DNA of 64,000 bases from Nannocystis sp. RBIL2 (GTDB lineage: Bacteria; Myxococcota_A; Polyangia; Nannocystales; Nannocystaceae): NCBI RefSeq assembly GCF_026626745.1, contig NZ_JAPNJW010000002.1, forward strand, positions 1,636,151 to 1,700,150, written 5' to 3'. The notes beneath the pieces are model-generated. The model was not told where the DNA came from, ran no database searches, and saw only the letters and a list, made by a program, of their open reading frames with translations. This document shows, one piece after another, positions 1 through 8,486 of this stretch; the first letter of the stretch is position 1, and every line of letters starts with the position of its first letter. The translations under genes were made by a program, and so were the position numbers.

Positions 1-223
1 CGCGCGCGCGCTTGAAGCAGACCACCGCGTCCGCCATCGTCACCAGCTCCCAGCCCTCGTCCGCGGCCTTGGCGATGCGCTCGTCGAGGTCGATGGAGAG
101 GTCGTAATTCATGCATATGTGCTCGAACCGCGGCGTCATCGCGGGAGACTGCGCGAGCGCGGCTCCGGCGGCGCAGCCGACGAGAATTCCGGACAATACG
201 AGAGCGAGGTTCTTCCAGCTCAT
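1..223 (-). CDS. Secreted DUF4177-like protein, N-terminal part (runs off the left edge)
   Basis: About 74 codons are visible before the window ends. The ATG at 221-223 opens a clear signal peptide (MSWKNLALVLSGILVGCAAG, then ALA-QS). The mature part has the pattern of DUF4177-type proteins: a YDLSIDLDERI stretch followed by AADEGWELVTM and a VVCFKR strand. The GWELV core is the most recognisable element. Function is unknown for the family; here the signal peptide implies export. A Cys in the hydrophobic stretch (VGCAAG) makes lipidation possible but the lipobox is imperfect. It is divergent from the SUKH/TPR gene at 620. Confidence 0.65.
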   Translation of the reverse strand, partial: MSWKNLALVLSGILVGCAAGAALAQSPAMTPRFEHICMNYDLSIDLDERIAKAADEGWELVTMADAVVCFKRAR

Positions 224-619
224 CGGTCGCGCATCGTAACACCCTCGAAAACGCCGCAGCCGATTCACCGCGGACCGGACCCTCCCTCGATTACACAGAC
301 GACATACCGGGCACGAATGATAGGACTTCGATTCACGATCGGCCCTGCGCAGCCCCTTTGTTCGCGCCGCTCGATCCGCGTGACCCATCCCCACTGCCCG
401 CGCCTCCGAGTCGTGACCCACGGTTGAGCGAATCCCGCGAGGGACCGTCGCACCGCCGGCGCCGACATCGCACCACCGCTCGCACGCTCGCCCCGCCGGG
501 GCTCGCACCACCGCCGTCCGTGTCGGCCCTCACGCCTCGCTCGAAGCCCTGCATCGCCGTCTGCGCCGCCTCTGGCCCCATCTGGCGCGCGCCCGCCCGC
601 CGTGCTAGGAGGCCCCGCC
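224..619. other. Divergent intergenic region, no gene seen
   Basis: Nearly 400 bases lie between two outward-reading genes. Short open frames exist on both strands but have arginine/proline-rich compositions typical of shadow frames in GC-rich DNA and no recognisable domain. It should hold the promoters of both neighbours; I could not pick a convincing -35/-10 pair. Confidence 0.5.
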
Positions 620-1936
620 ATGAGCGAGGAGCGCCGGCGCGTCCTGAACAACCTCGACCGGATCGAGGATCGCCTGCGCGACGCCCCCGAGGGCCTGCAC
701 GACGCCGGTGAACCGGCCGACGAGCAAGCACTCGCGGCCTCCGGCCTCGATCCCGACGTCGCCCTGCTGTGGGGCACCTACGACGGCATCGACCTCGGCG
801 GCGGCGAGGCGCGGGTCTACCCGCTGGCCGAGCACGCCGAGGCCACCGAGGCCGCCGCCGCCGACGGCCGGCTGCGCCCTGGCGACCGCGTCATCGGCGA
901 GCGCGGGCGCGACCTCCTCGTGCTCGCCGCCGACCCGCACGCCGAGGGCGCCGACGTCGTCCTCGTCGAGGAGGACGGCGAGCGCCTGCCGTGCGCCTCC
1001 TCGGTCGATCGCATGGTCCTGGCCCTGCTCGGCGAGTTCTCGGTCTTGTTCGACGAGGACGGCGAGTACCAGGCCGACCTGTTCGGCGACGACGGCGAGC
1101 TCAGCCCCGCCGCCGAGCGCCGGATCCTGCGGCGCCACCTCGACCTCGACCCTGACGCCCCGCTGGCCCGCTTCCGCCTGGCCCAGTCGCTGCGCCGCGC
1201 CGGCGAGCTGCGCGGGGCCGCCCAGGAGCTGCGCCAGCTGCTGCGCCGCGCCCCCGACTTCGTGTGGGGCCACCTCGAGCTCGGCCGCGTCCGCCTCGGC
1301 GACGGCAAGCCTGGCGACGCGGTCGCCGCCTTCCGCAAGGCCGCCGAGCTGGCCGCCGAGCCGGGCCTGCGCGCCCACTGCCTGGCGCTGGCCTGCCTCG
1401 CGCTTTCGGGCATGTCCGAAAAGCCAGGCTCTTCCGCACAGGTCCCCAAGGCCATGTCCGACAAGACAGGTCCTTCGGCACAGGAAGCAAAGGCCAGCGC
1501 CGAGCGGGCCGCCCTGGCCGCCGCCGCCCTGGCCGCCAACCCGATGTTCGCCGCCGCCCAGGAGGCCGCCGTGCGCGACGCCCTGGAGCGCGAGGACGCG
1601 GCCGCGGCCGACGAGCAGCTCACTCTCGGCCTCGCGGTCGTGCCCGGCCACCTCGGCCTGCTCGCCTTGCGCCCGGCCCTGGCCGAGCTGAAGGCGCGGC
1701 CGGCCGACAGCGAGGACGACGAGCTCGCGGACGAGGACGACCCGGACGCCGACATGGACCCCGCCCTGCTCGACGACGACGCCGAGCGGGTGGCCGCCCA
1801 CGCCAGGCCCGAGCCGCCGGCTAAAGCGGACCCAGCGCCTGGTACTGGCTCGGCGTCATCCCCATATGGCGGGCGAAAGCCCGCGAAAAGCTCGGATGGT
1901 CGGCGAAGCCGGCGCCCAGCGCGATCTCGAGGATAG
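620..1936 (+). CDS. SUKH (SMI1/KNR4)-like and TPR protein
   Basis: Protein of 438 residues starting at ATG 620. Residues about 35-150 resemble an SMI1/KNR4 (SUKH) fold: ALLWGTYDGID, then YPLAEHAEA and a DRVIGERG...LLVLAAD strand. Residues about 175-300 contain TPR-like helices (FRLAQSLRRAGELRGAAQEL; WGHLELGRV). SUKH proteins occur as toxin-immunity and regulatory proteins; the role here is not known. Around residues 265-295 the TPR helices are interrupted by two copies of a repeat-derived segment (GMSEKPGSSAQVPK / AMSDKTGPSAQEAK) encoded by the dispersed palindrome family. The C-terminus is acidic. The last 39 codons overlap the end of the convergent AraC gene, so the true 3' end could be near 1820 if there is a frameshift. 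Confidence 0.6.
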   Translation: MSEERRRVLNNLDRIEDRLRDAPEGLHDAGEPADEQALAASGLDPDVALLWGTYDGIDLGGGEARVYPLAEHAEATEAAAADGRLRPGDRVIGERGRDLLVLAADPHAEGADVVLVEEDGERLPCASSVDRMVLALLGEFSVLFDEDGEYQADLFGDDGELSPAAERRILRRHLDLDPDAPLARFRLAQSLRRAGELRGAAQELRQLLRRAPDFVWGHLELGRVRLGDGKPGDAVAAFRKAAELAAEPGLRAHCLALACLALSGMSEKPGSSAQVPKAMSDKTGPSAQEAKASAERAALAAAALAANPMFAAAQEAAVRDALEREDAAAADEQLTLGLAVVPGHLGLLALRPALAELKARPADSEDDELADEDDPDADMDPALLDDDAERVAAHARPEPPAKADPAPGTGSASSPYGGRKPAKSSDGRRSRRPARSRG

Positions 1937-2678
1937 AGCGCCGCGACGTCCGCAGCTCGCGGGCCGCCTGGCACAGCCGGAGCGTGCGCAGATAGGCGCC
2001 GGGGGTCATCCCGACCACCTGCGCGAACTGGCGCAGGAAGTGGTACTTCGACAGCTCGGCGACGCTCGCCAGCTCGTCGAGCGACAGCGTGGTCGGGTCG
2101 ATGCGCGGGTCGAGGCTGCGGATGTAATCGACCACGCGGGCGATCTTGCGGTGGGCGATGCGGTTGGTCGAGCGGCGCAGCGGCTCGCGCAGGTTGGAGA
2201 ACTCGGTGAACGCGTGGCTGACCACGTCGTGCAGCGCGGCCTCGACCTCGAGCGTGCGCCCGGGCGCGTTGTCGCTGCGGACCAGGTCGTGCAGCGCCGT
2301 GATCGCCGACACCAGCTCGACGCGGCCGGTCACGCGCACGCTGGTGAATTCGGGCGCGCAGCGGGGCCCTGCCGCGTCTTCGACGAGCCCGAGCGCCAGC
2401 CGGCGGTCGACGTAGAGCGTGATGTAATCGACGTCGCTGCTGCCGCGGGCGTTGCCGGTGTGGACCTGCTGCGGGTTCATCAGCACCACGTCGCCCGGGT
2501 CGAAGCTGAACAGCCGACCCGCCACGTGGCACTCCTCGTGCCCGGCCAGCTGGGCGCAGATCAGGTACTCGTCGTGGAAGTGCGGCGTGAGCGGGCGACT
2601 GCCGTGCGCGCCTGAGGCGTGGTAGAGCGTGAAGCCCCGCCCGCCGAAAAACGCCGTGTGAAGATCGGCCCGGGCCAT
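1821..2678 (-). CDS. AraC-family transcriptional regulator
   Basis: 285 residues, a normal AraC/XylS length. The N-terminal half is a cupin ligand-binding domain (PHFHDEYLICAQLAG, FDPGDVVLMNPQQVHTG). The C-terminal 100 residues hold two helix-turn-helix units: LDELASVAELSKYHFLRQF and ILEIALGAGFADHPSFSRAF, followed by the usual GMTPSQYQ ending. It reads away from the aminotransferase/C45 operon starting at 2834, with about 155 bases between the start codons, so control of that operon is a reasonable inference. The ligand is unknown. Its 3' end overlaps the end of the SUKH/TPR gene. Confidence 0.9.
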   Translation of the reverse strand: MARADLHTAFFGGRGFTLYHASGAHGSRPLTPHFHDEYLICAQLAGHEECHVAGRLFSFDPGDVVLMNPQQVHTGNARGSSDVDYITLYVDRRLALGLVEDAAGPRCAPEFTSVRVTGRVELVSAITALHDLVRSDNAPGRTLEVEAALHDVVSHAFTEFSNLREPLRRSTNRIAHRKIARVVDYIRSLDPRIDPTTLSLDELASVAELSKYHFLRQFAQVVGMTPGAYLRTLRLCQAARELRTSRRSILEIALGAGFADHPSFSRAFARHMGMTPSQYQALGPL

Positions 2679-2833
2679 GGCGCGAGCCTACCCCCGCCGC
2701 CGCGTGCGGTCCACCACCTCGGCCCCCGCCCGCCGGCGCGCGCGCGTGAATCGGCCCACGCGTGAGGGCGGCCTCGCCGCCCGCCGCAGGGACAGCACAG
2801 CGATCGTGCGACCTCGGCGATACACTTCGAGAC

Positions 2834-5800
2834 GTGTCTATTGAACCGAATTCAGGCCGTGACCTCGACCTCAACGCCCGGCTCGACGCCCTCGAGGCCA
2901 GCCAACGGGCCGAGGCGCCGCGCCCGCGGGCGATCTTCGAGCGCGAGACGAGGCGCGTCCGGATCCCGCCGGGCGGCGAGCTGCCGGAGTCGGCGGCGCT
3001 GCTCGAGCGCTTCTACGGCGGCGGCTTCACCGTCCGCGAGAAGAAGCCGATGGTCGTCGACACCCGCCGCAGCTCCGGCCCCTACATGGTCTCGGTCGAC
3101 GCCCGGCCGCTCACCTTGCTCGACGCCTGCTCACAGATCGCCACCCAGACGCACGGCTTTTATCACCCGGGCATCGTCAAGGCGCTCTACACCGGCCGCT
3201 TCGAGCACTGCCTGTGGAGCAACCCGGACACCACGGTGCACCACGTGCCCGAGCTCGCCGCCTACGAGGAGGCGCTCGAGCGGCTGGCCCCGCCCGCGCT
3301 CGACCACGTGAGCTTCGTGGGCGCCGGCGGCGCCGAGGCCAACGAGAAGGCGCTGCGGATCGCTCGCCTGCACGCGCCGCCGCCGGTGAACGGCCCGCGC
3401 CGCCGCGTGCTCGCCTTCCGCGACGGCTTCCACGGCCGCACGCTCGCCACCCTCGCCGCCACCTGGAACCCGGAGAAGCGCGCGCCCTTCGAGTTCGCCG
3501 GCTACGAGGCCGTGTTCAGCCGCGCCGACCTCGGCGAGGTCGAGCGCCTGCTCGACGAACGCGGCCACGAGATCTACGCCATCGTCGTCGAGCCGATGCA
3601 GGCCGAGGGCGGCGACGTCTACCTGCGCCGCGAGTTCTTGCTCGGACTGTGCCAGCTGGCCCGCGCGCGCAAGCTGCCGCTCGTCGTCGACGAGGTGCAG
3701 ACCGGCTTCGCCACCGGCGGCCCGTTCTTCTGGTGGACGCGGCTCGGCCTCGGCGGCGACGAGGCCACCGCGCCCGACATCCTGACCTGCGCCAAGAAGG
3801 CCTGCCTCGGCGTCGTCCTGTCGCGCTGGCCCGACCCCGAGAGCAACCAGGTCCACGTCGCCTCGGCGCTGCGCGGCCTCATCCAGCTCGAGACCTCGCG
3901 CGACCAGGCCAACCTCGAGCAGCTGCTGCGCCCGCGCGCCGAGGCGCTCGCCGAGGCCTTCCCCGGCCTCGTCGGCGACGTCCGCCTGGCCGGCACCGCC
4001 CTCGCCTTCGACCTGCCCGACACCGCCGCCCAGACCGCCTTCATCGACCAGCGCTACCAGCGGGGCCTCATGACCTACCCCGCAGGCGAGCGCACGATCC
4101 GGTTCCGCTTCAGCGCCGGCTGGGACGAGCGCGTCCTCGACGACCTGTTCAAGCGGATCCACGAGTCGCTCGCGCGCCTGTCCGACAAGACAGCCAAGGA
4201 TTGGACCCCCGAGGGTCAGTCGGCCGACAGCGACCCCGCAGTGATCGTGCGGCCGATCGAGGAGCGCGACTGGCCGCAGATCATGGTCATCGAGAACGCC
4301 AGCTACGAGCCGGCGCGACGCGACAGCGAGGCGTACCTGCGCCGCGCCGCCTCCACCGGCCTCGGCCTGTGCGCCGTCGACACCGCCACCGGCGCCATCC
4401 TCGGCTTCTGCTTCGGCGGCCCGCTCGAGGGCTTCCGCGGCGTCTCGGGCGCCAGCCAGGACGAGCGGCTCGGCCTCGGCGACACCTTCTACTCGGCCGA
4501 CGTCACCGTCGCCGAGGCCGCGCGAGCCCGCGGCGTCGGTCGCCTGCTCAAGCGCGCCCAGGTCCAGTGGGCCAAGGTCCACGGCTTCTCCTACGTGTCC
4601 GGCCGCAACCGCGTCGGCACCACCGACGCCATGGCCTCGCTCAATCGCTCCTACGGCGCCTTCCCGGTGGTCCGCCTGACGCATCAGTACGAGGGCAACG
4701 CCCTCGCCGACTACTACCGGATCCCGCTGGTCCCGCCGCCGGCCCCGAAGAACTCGCCCGACGAGGGCATCCTCGACCTCGCCAGCGGCCTGCAGCAGCC
4801 GTTCGGGCCCGCGCCCGCGTTCATGGCCAGCCACGAGCTCGTCGGCCCGACCGCCAGCAAGATCAACCTCAGCAACTACGCCACGATCGACACCGTCCAC
4901 TACACCGAGCACCTGCGCCTGCTCGCCCCGCGCGGCACCGGGCACATGTACTTCACCTCGTCGCGCGACGAGACCGTCGACAAGGCGCTCCGCTGCCTCC
5001 GCCTCAGCCGCCCGCAGGGCCAGCTCGCCGTCGGCCTCGAGGGCGGCTACCTCGGCCACGTCACCGCCGCCGCCCGCAGCCTGTCCGACCCGGCCGGCTT
5101 CGGCGACGGCCTGGCGCTGTTCGAGTTCCCGCGCCTGCCGCACCCCGAGGCCGACCTGCCCGGGTTCGAAGCTGGCCTGAAGGACCTGGTCGAAAAGCAA
5201 GGTGCCGACAAGCTCCTCGGCCTGTTCGTCGAGGTCGTCGGCGAGCGCTCGGGCCGGGTCCTCGCCGGCGAGACCGCGCGGGCGCTGGCCGCCGCTTGCA
5301 AGGCCCACGACATCCCGCTCGTCCTGGTCGAGACCGCCAGCGGCGGCTACCGCAGCGGCCCCTCGGCGTGGGGCGTCGACGCCTTGCCGGCCGACGTCGT
5401 GCCCGACATGGTGCTCTGGTACCCCGGCGGCCAGATCGGCCACATCTTCGTCGGCGACCGCTACTTCATCAAGAAGCCGCTGGTGCTCATCTCCACCTGG
5501 GACGGCGACGAGCTGTCGGCCGTGCGCGCCCACGAGCACCTGCGGGCCGCGCGGCGGCTCGACCTCGGCGAGGCGATCGCCGCCCTCGACGAGCTGCTGC
5601 AGCGCGACGTCCTGCCCGCCTGCCCCGGCGCGCGGCTGGGCGGCGTCGGCCTCTACCGCACGATCACCTTCCCCGGCGTCGGCATGGCCGAGGCCGTCGA
5701 CCAGGCGTGCCTCCACCGCGGCCTCTACCTCGGCAACGGCCTGCCCGACACCCTCGTGTTCGCCCCGCCGCTCACCATCTCCCCCGCGACCATCACCGGC

Positions 5801-5854
5801 GACCTGCGCCGCCGCGTGCTGGCCGCCATCGACGAGGCCCGGAGCCCCGCGTGA
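2834..5854 (+). CDS. Lysine-6-aminotransferase-like / GNAT / degenerate aminotransferase fusion
   Basis: Three-part protein of 1,006 residues from GTG 2834 (an upstream GTG at 2762 is less likely). Residues about 30-450: PLP class III aminotransferase nearest in pattern to L-lysine 6-aminotransferase, with VVDEVQTGF near 284 and the Schiff-base lysine in TCAKKACLG (K321/K322). Residues about 470-630: GNAT acetyltransferase, acetyl-CoA loop RARGVGRLLK near 563. Residues about 640-1006: a second class III fold in which the Asp motif reads LVETASGGYRSG and the lysine position reads LWYPGGQIGHIF, so it should not bind PLP covalently. The linker near 450 carries LSDKTAKD, encoded by a CTGTC...GACAG hairpin repeat. 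First gene of a coupled operon: its TGA overlaps the next GTG. Substrate unknown. Confidence 0.85.
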   Translation: MSIEPNSGRDLDLNARLDALEASQRAEAPRPRAIFERETRRVRIPPGGELPESAALLERFYGGGFTVREKKPMVVDTRRSSGPYMVSVDARPLTLLDACSQIATQTHGFYHPGIVKALYTGRFEHCLWSNPDTTVHHVPELAAYEEALERLAPPALDHVSFVGAGGAEANEKALRIARLHAPPPVNGPRRRVLAFRDGFHGRTLATLAATWNPEKRAPFEFAGYEAVFSRADLGEVERLLDERGHEIYAIVVEPMQAEGGDVYLRREFLLGLCQLARARKLPLVVDEVQTGFATGGPFFWWTRLGLGGDEATAPDILTCAKKACLGVVLSRWPDPESNQVHVASALRGLIQLETSRDQANLEQLLRPRAEALAEAFPGLVGDVRLAGTALAFDLPDTAAQTAFIDQRYQRGLMTYPAGERTIRFRFSAGWDERVLDDLFKRIHESLARLSDKTAKDWTPEGQSADSDPAVIVRPIEERDWPQIMVIENASYEPARRDSEAYLRRAASTGLGLCAVDTATGAILGFCFGGPLEGFRGVSGASQDERLGLGDTFYSADVTVAEAARARGVGRLLKRAQVQWAKVHGFSYVSGRNRVGTTDAMASLNRSYGAFPVVRLTHQYEGNALADYYRIPLVPPPAPKNSPDEGILDLASGLQQPFGPAPAFMASHELVGPTASKINLSNYATIDTVHYTEHLRLLAPRGTGHMYFTSSRDETVDKALRCLRLSRPQGQLAVGLEGGYLGHVTAAARSLSDPAGFGDGLALFEFPRLPHPEADLPGFEAGLKDLVEKQGADKLLGLFVEVVGERSGRVLAGETARALAAACKAHDIPLVLVETASGGYRSGPSAWGVDALPADVVPDMVLWYPGGQIGHIFVGDRYFIKKPLVLISTWDGDELSAVRAHEHLRAARRLDLGEAIAALDELLQRDVLPACPGARLGGVGLYRTITFPGVGMAEAVDQACLHRGLYLGNGLPDTLVFAPPLTISPATITGDLRRRVLAAIDEARSPA

Positions 5855-7008
5855 CCGACTCCTTCGCACCGTTCCTGTTCGATCAAGACGACCCGGCGAG
5901 CCGCGGCGAGGCCCACGGCGAGCAGTGGCGGGCCGAGATCCGCGAGCTCGCCGAGATCCGGGCCGCGCTCGCCCTCAAGAAGGGCTCGTTCACCGACCGC
6001 GCCCAGCTCGACGCCGTCGCCCGGCTGCACCTGCCGCTGCTCGACAACTTCTCCGCGCCGCTGTCCGCCGAGCTGCGGGGCATCGCCCGCGGCGCCGACG
6101 TCGCCCCCGAGGCGGTCGTCATCCTCAACCACTACACCGACCTGCGCGACGTCCCGCCGAGCGTGCTCGAAGGGACATGTCCCGAAGACCCTGTCGCCGA
6201 GGACACCTTCCGCGCCCTCAACCTCAACGCCGACGACCCGGGCGGCTGCACCGCCGTCTACCTGCCCGGCCGCGACGCCCCGGTGCTCGGCCAGACCTGG
6301 GACATGCACGGCACCGCCGAGCCGTTCGTGCGGGCCATCCGCATCAAGCCGAGGAGCGGCGACGACGAGTTCGTCTGCTTCACCCTGACCGGCTGCCTCG
6401 GCATGACCGGCGTCAGCGCCCGCGGCCTCGCCGTCACCATCAACAACCTGACGAGCACCGACGGCCAGGTCGGCGTCGTCTGGCCCGCGCTCGTGCGCGC
6501 CATGCTGGCCTGCGCCAGCGCCCGCGAGGCCCGCGACCTGCTGCTGCGCACCCGCCTGTCGTCCGGCCACCACTACATGATCGCCGACGGCCGCGAGTTC
6601 TACGGCGTCGAGACCTCCGGCAAGCTCAAGGTCGTCACCCAGACCGGCGCCCGCGCGGCCCACCTGCACACCAACCACTGCTTCGACCCGGTCCTGCGCC
6701 GCCACGAAGCTGTCCCGAAGGCCAGCACCTCCTTCCGCCGCATGGAGCTGGCCACCACCCTCTACGTCCAGCAGCGCCCGCAGGACGCGCGCGCGCTGTG
6801 GACCATGCTCTCGAGCCACGACGGCTACCCGCGCTCGGTCTGCTCGCACATCGACGACGCCGGCGGCGACCCCTCGGCCTCGAAGACCTGCGGCCGCATG
6901 ATCGTCGACCTCACCCGCGGCGAGGTCCTGGTCGGCCGCGGCTGCGGCCAGACCGAGCCGTTCACCGTCGTCAAGCTCGACCGCTGGCGCGGAGCCAATG
7001 TCCCATGA
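5851..7008 (+). CDS. C45 family Ntn hydrolase/acyltransferase (isopenicillin-N acyltransferase-like)
   Basis: 385 residues. Start GTG 5851 overlaps the stop of the fusion gene (GTGA). The pattern is that of peptidase family C45: ELRGIARGADV then VILNHYTDLRD, a Gly-Cys cleavage site DDPGGCTAVYL with the predicted N-terminal nucleophile C133, then GQTWDMHG, TLTGCLGMTGVSARGLAVTINNL, and HTNHCFDP downstream. Family members autoprocess before the Cys and transfer or hydrolyse acyl groups on amines (6-aminopenicillanate is the classic case). A palindrome copy (GGGACATGTCCC, 6172-6183) encodes GTCPEDP about 20 residues before the nucleophile, in the part expected to be the linker. Between two aminotransferases, it may acylate, deacylate or hydrolyse an amino product; that is inference. 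Confidence 0.85.
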   Translation: MTDSFAPFLFDQDDPASRGEAHGEQWRAEIRELAEIRAALALKKGSFTDRAQLDAVARLHLPLLDNFSAPLSAELRGIARGADVAPEAVVILNHYTDLRDVPPSVLEGTCPEDPVAEDTFRALNLNADDPGGCTAVYLPGRDAPVLGQTWDMHGTAEPFVRAIRIKPRSGDDEFVCFTLTGCLGMTGVSARGLAVTINNLTSTDGQVGVVWPALVRAMLACASAREARDLLLRTRLSSGHHYMIADGREFYGVETSGKLKVVTQTGARAAHLHTNHCFDPVLRRHEAVPKASTSFRRMELATTLYVQQRPQDARALWTMLSSHDGYPRSVCSHIDDAGGDPSASKTCGRMIVDLTRGEVLVGRGCGQTEPFTVVKLDRWRGANVP

Positions 7009-8231
7009 GCCACATCTTCTACACCTGGACCGCCCAGCGCCACGCCCACCCGCTCACCGTCGACGCCGCCGAGGGCGCCCGCTTCCACACCCGCGAGCAC
7101 GGCTGGCTGTGGGACCTCGAGAGCCAGACCTACAACGTCAACGCCGGCCACGGGCACAAGCACATCCAGGAGCGGATGATCGCCCAGATCCGCGAGCTCC
7201 CGGTCGCCGGCCCCAACATGCGCCTCGAGGTCCGCGAGCAGCTCACCGCGGCGCTGGCCGAGCGCACCGGGTTAGGGCGGGCCTTCCTCGCCTCCGGCGG
7301 CGCCGAGGCGGTCGAGAACGCGATCAAGATCGCCCGCCTCGTCACCGGCCGCAGCAAGATCGTCACGCGCCGCCGCAGCTACCACGGCGCCACCCTGGCC
7401 ACCCTCGGCATCGGCGGTGACCCGCGCCGCGCCCCGTTCGCCGCCGACCTGCCGCCCGCGATCCACATCGACGACCCCTACCCCGTGCCCGCCGACGAGC
7501 CCTCGGCGTGGGTCCAGAGCCTGCACGAGGTCGTCGAGCGCGAGGGCCCCGAGACCATCGCCGCGATCGTGCTCGAGGGCTTCACCGGCACCAACGGCAT
7601 GCAGCACCCGCCGCCCGACTTCTGGCCGGCCGTGCGGGCAGTGTGCGACCGCCACGGCATCCTCCTCGTCGACGACGAGATCTTCAGCGGCTTCGGCCGC
7701 ACCGGCCGGTGGTTCGCGCGCGAGCACTGGGGCGTGCAGCCCGACCTCATGGTCCTGGGCAAGGGCCTCACCAGCGGCTACGCCCCGCTGTCGGCCGTCA
7801 TGGTCTCCGCCGCCGTCGCCGCCCACTTCGACGACCACAAGCTGTGGTGCGGCGTCACCCACTACGCCCACCCGGTCGGCTGCGCCGCGGCGCTCGGCGC
7901 CCTCGAGGTCTACGCCGAGGAGCGCCTGCCCGAGCGCGCCGACCAGGTCGGCGCGGTGTTCGCCCAGCGCTTTCAGGACATGTCCCAAAGGCCAGACCTG
8001 CACGGCGCCGTCCGCGACGCCCGCGGCCTCGGCCTGATGCGCTGCCTCGAGCTCGACCGCCCGGCCGCCCCCGTGGCCGCCCGCCTGCTCGAGCGCGGCG
8101 CCTACGTCCCGTACCGCGACAACCTTTTATTCATCTGCCCGCCGCTCTGCATCACTGCCGAGCAGGCCCACATCGTCGCCGACCTCATCGCCGACGCTGT
8201 TGCAGAAAACATCAGCTCTCCGCGCGCCTGA
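7005..8231 (+). CDS. Class III PLP aminotransferase
   Basis: 408 residues. ATG 7005 overlaps the stop of the C45 gene (ATGA), so translation is probably coupled. All class III landmarks are intact: the N-terminal YNVNAGHGHKHI, ASGGAEAVENAIKIAR phosphate-binding segment, YHGATLATL, VDDEIFSGFGRTG with the pyridine-N Asp, and LGKGLTSGY with the PLP lysine K253. General resemblance is to omega-amino acid:pyruvate and taurine:pyruvate aminotransferases. A palindrome copy (7976-7985) encodes QDMSQRP in a surface-type segment near residue 325. Last gene of the three-gene unit; the following 216 bases have no gene. Confidence 0.9.
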   Translation: MSHIFYTWTAQRHAHPLTVDAAEGARFHTREHGWLWDLESQTYNVNAGHGHKHIQERMIAQIRELPVAGPNMRLEVREQLTAALAERTGLGRAFLASGGAEAVENAIKIARLVTGRSKIVTRRRSYHGATLATLGIGGDPRRAPFAADLPPAIHIDDPYPVPADEPSAWVQSLHEVVEREGPETIAAIVLEGFTGTNGMQHPPPDFWPAVRAVCDRHGILLVDDEIFSGFGRTGRWFAREHWGVQPDLMVLGKGLTSGYAPLSAVMVSAAVAAHFDDHKLWCGVTHYAHPVGCAAALGALEVYAEERLPERADQVGAVFAQRFQDMSQRPDLHGAVRDARGLGLMRCLELDRPAAPVAARLLERGAYVPYRDNLLFICPPLCITAEQAHIVADLIADAVAENISSPRA

Positions 8232-8486
8232 GGCCCGTCCCGGGCCCGGATTCACCAAACGGCGGCAAAACCCGGGTGAGCTTGCCGATCCGGTCGCACT
8301 GATCCGTCCCCCCCCGGCTCGGCGCTACCCGATCGTGGTCATCGCACGGACCGGCGCCGAGTTCGCGCCCGCGCCGCGGTGACCGCCCGCGAGCTCCCCG
8401 GCCGCCTACGTGACGTGTTCGCGCCTCGCCGTGGTGAATCGCAACACATGTCCCTTCGGACATCTTCAAAACAGGTAACCACCACC
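8232..8486. repeat. Intergenic region with an ATGTCC/GGACAT hairpin
   Basis: No gene seen. At 8448-8463 lies a copy of the hairpin repeat (ATGTCC, CTTC loop, GGACAT) about 25 bases before the chosen start of the next gene. The ATG inside this repeat is in frame with that gene, but I treat it as part of the element rather than the start. Confidence 0.6.

Noticed and set aside
224..619. tRNA or small RNA in the first intergenic region
   Set aside because: No cloverleaf, T-loop GTTCGA motif or terminator could be found there.
2762..2833. Upstream GTG start for the aminotransferase fusion
   Set aside because: Would add 24 residues of unrelated composition and cut into the promoter region shared with the AraC gene.
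3131..5869. Minus-strand 912-codon frame and a plus-strand 1,264-codon frame (3214-7008) over the aminotransferase genes
   Set aside because: Shadow frames; only the plus frames 2834-5854 and 5851-7008 show enzyme motifs. The last part of the 3214-7008 frame is the real C45 gene.
8448..8486. ATG at 8448 as start of the membrane protein
   Set aside because: It lies inside a repeat hairpin; the ATG at 8487 directly begins the hydrophobic signal-like segment.
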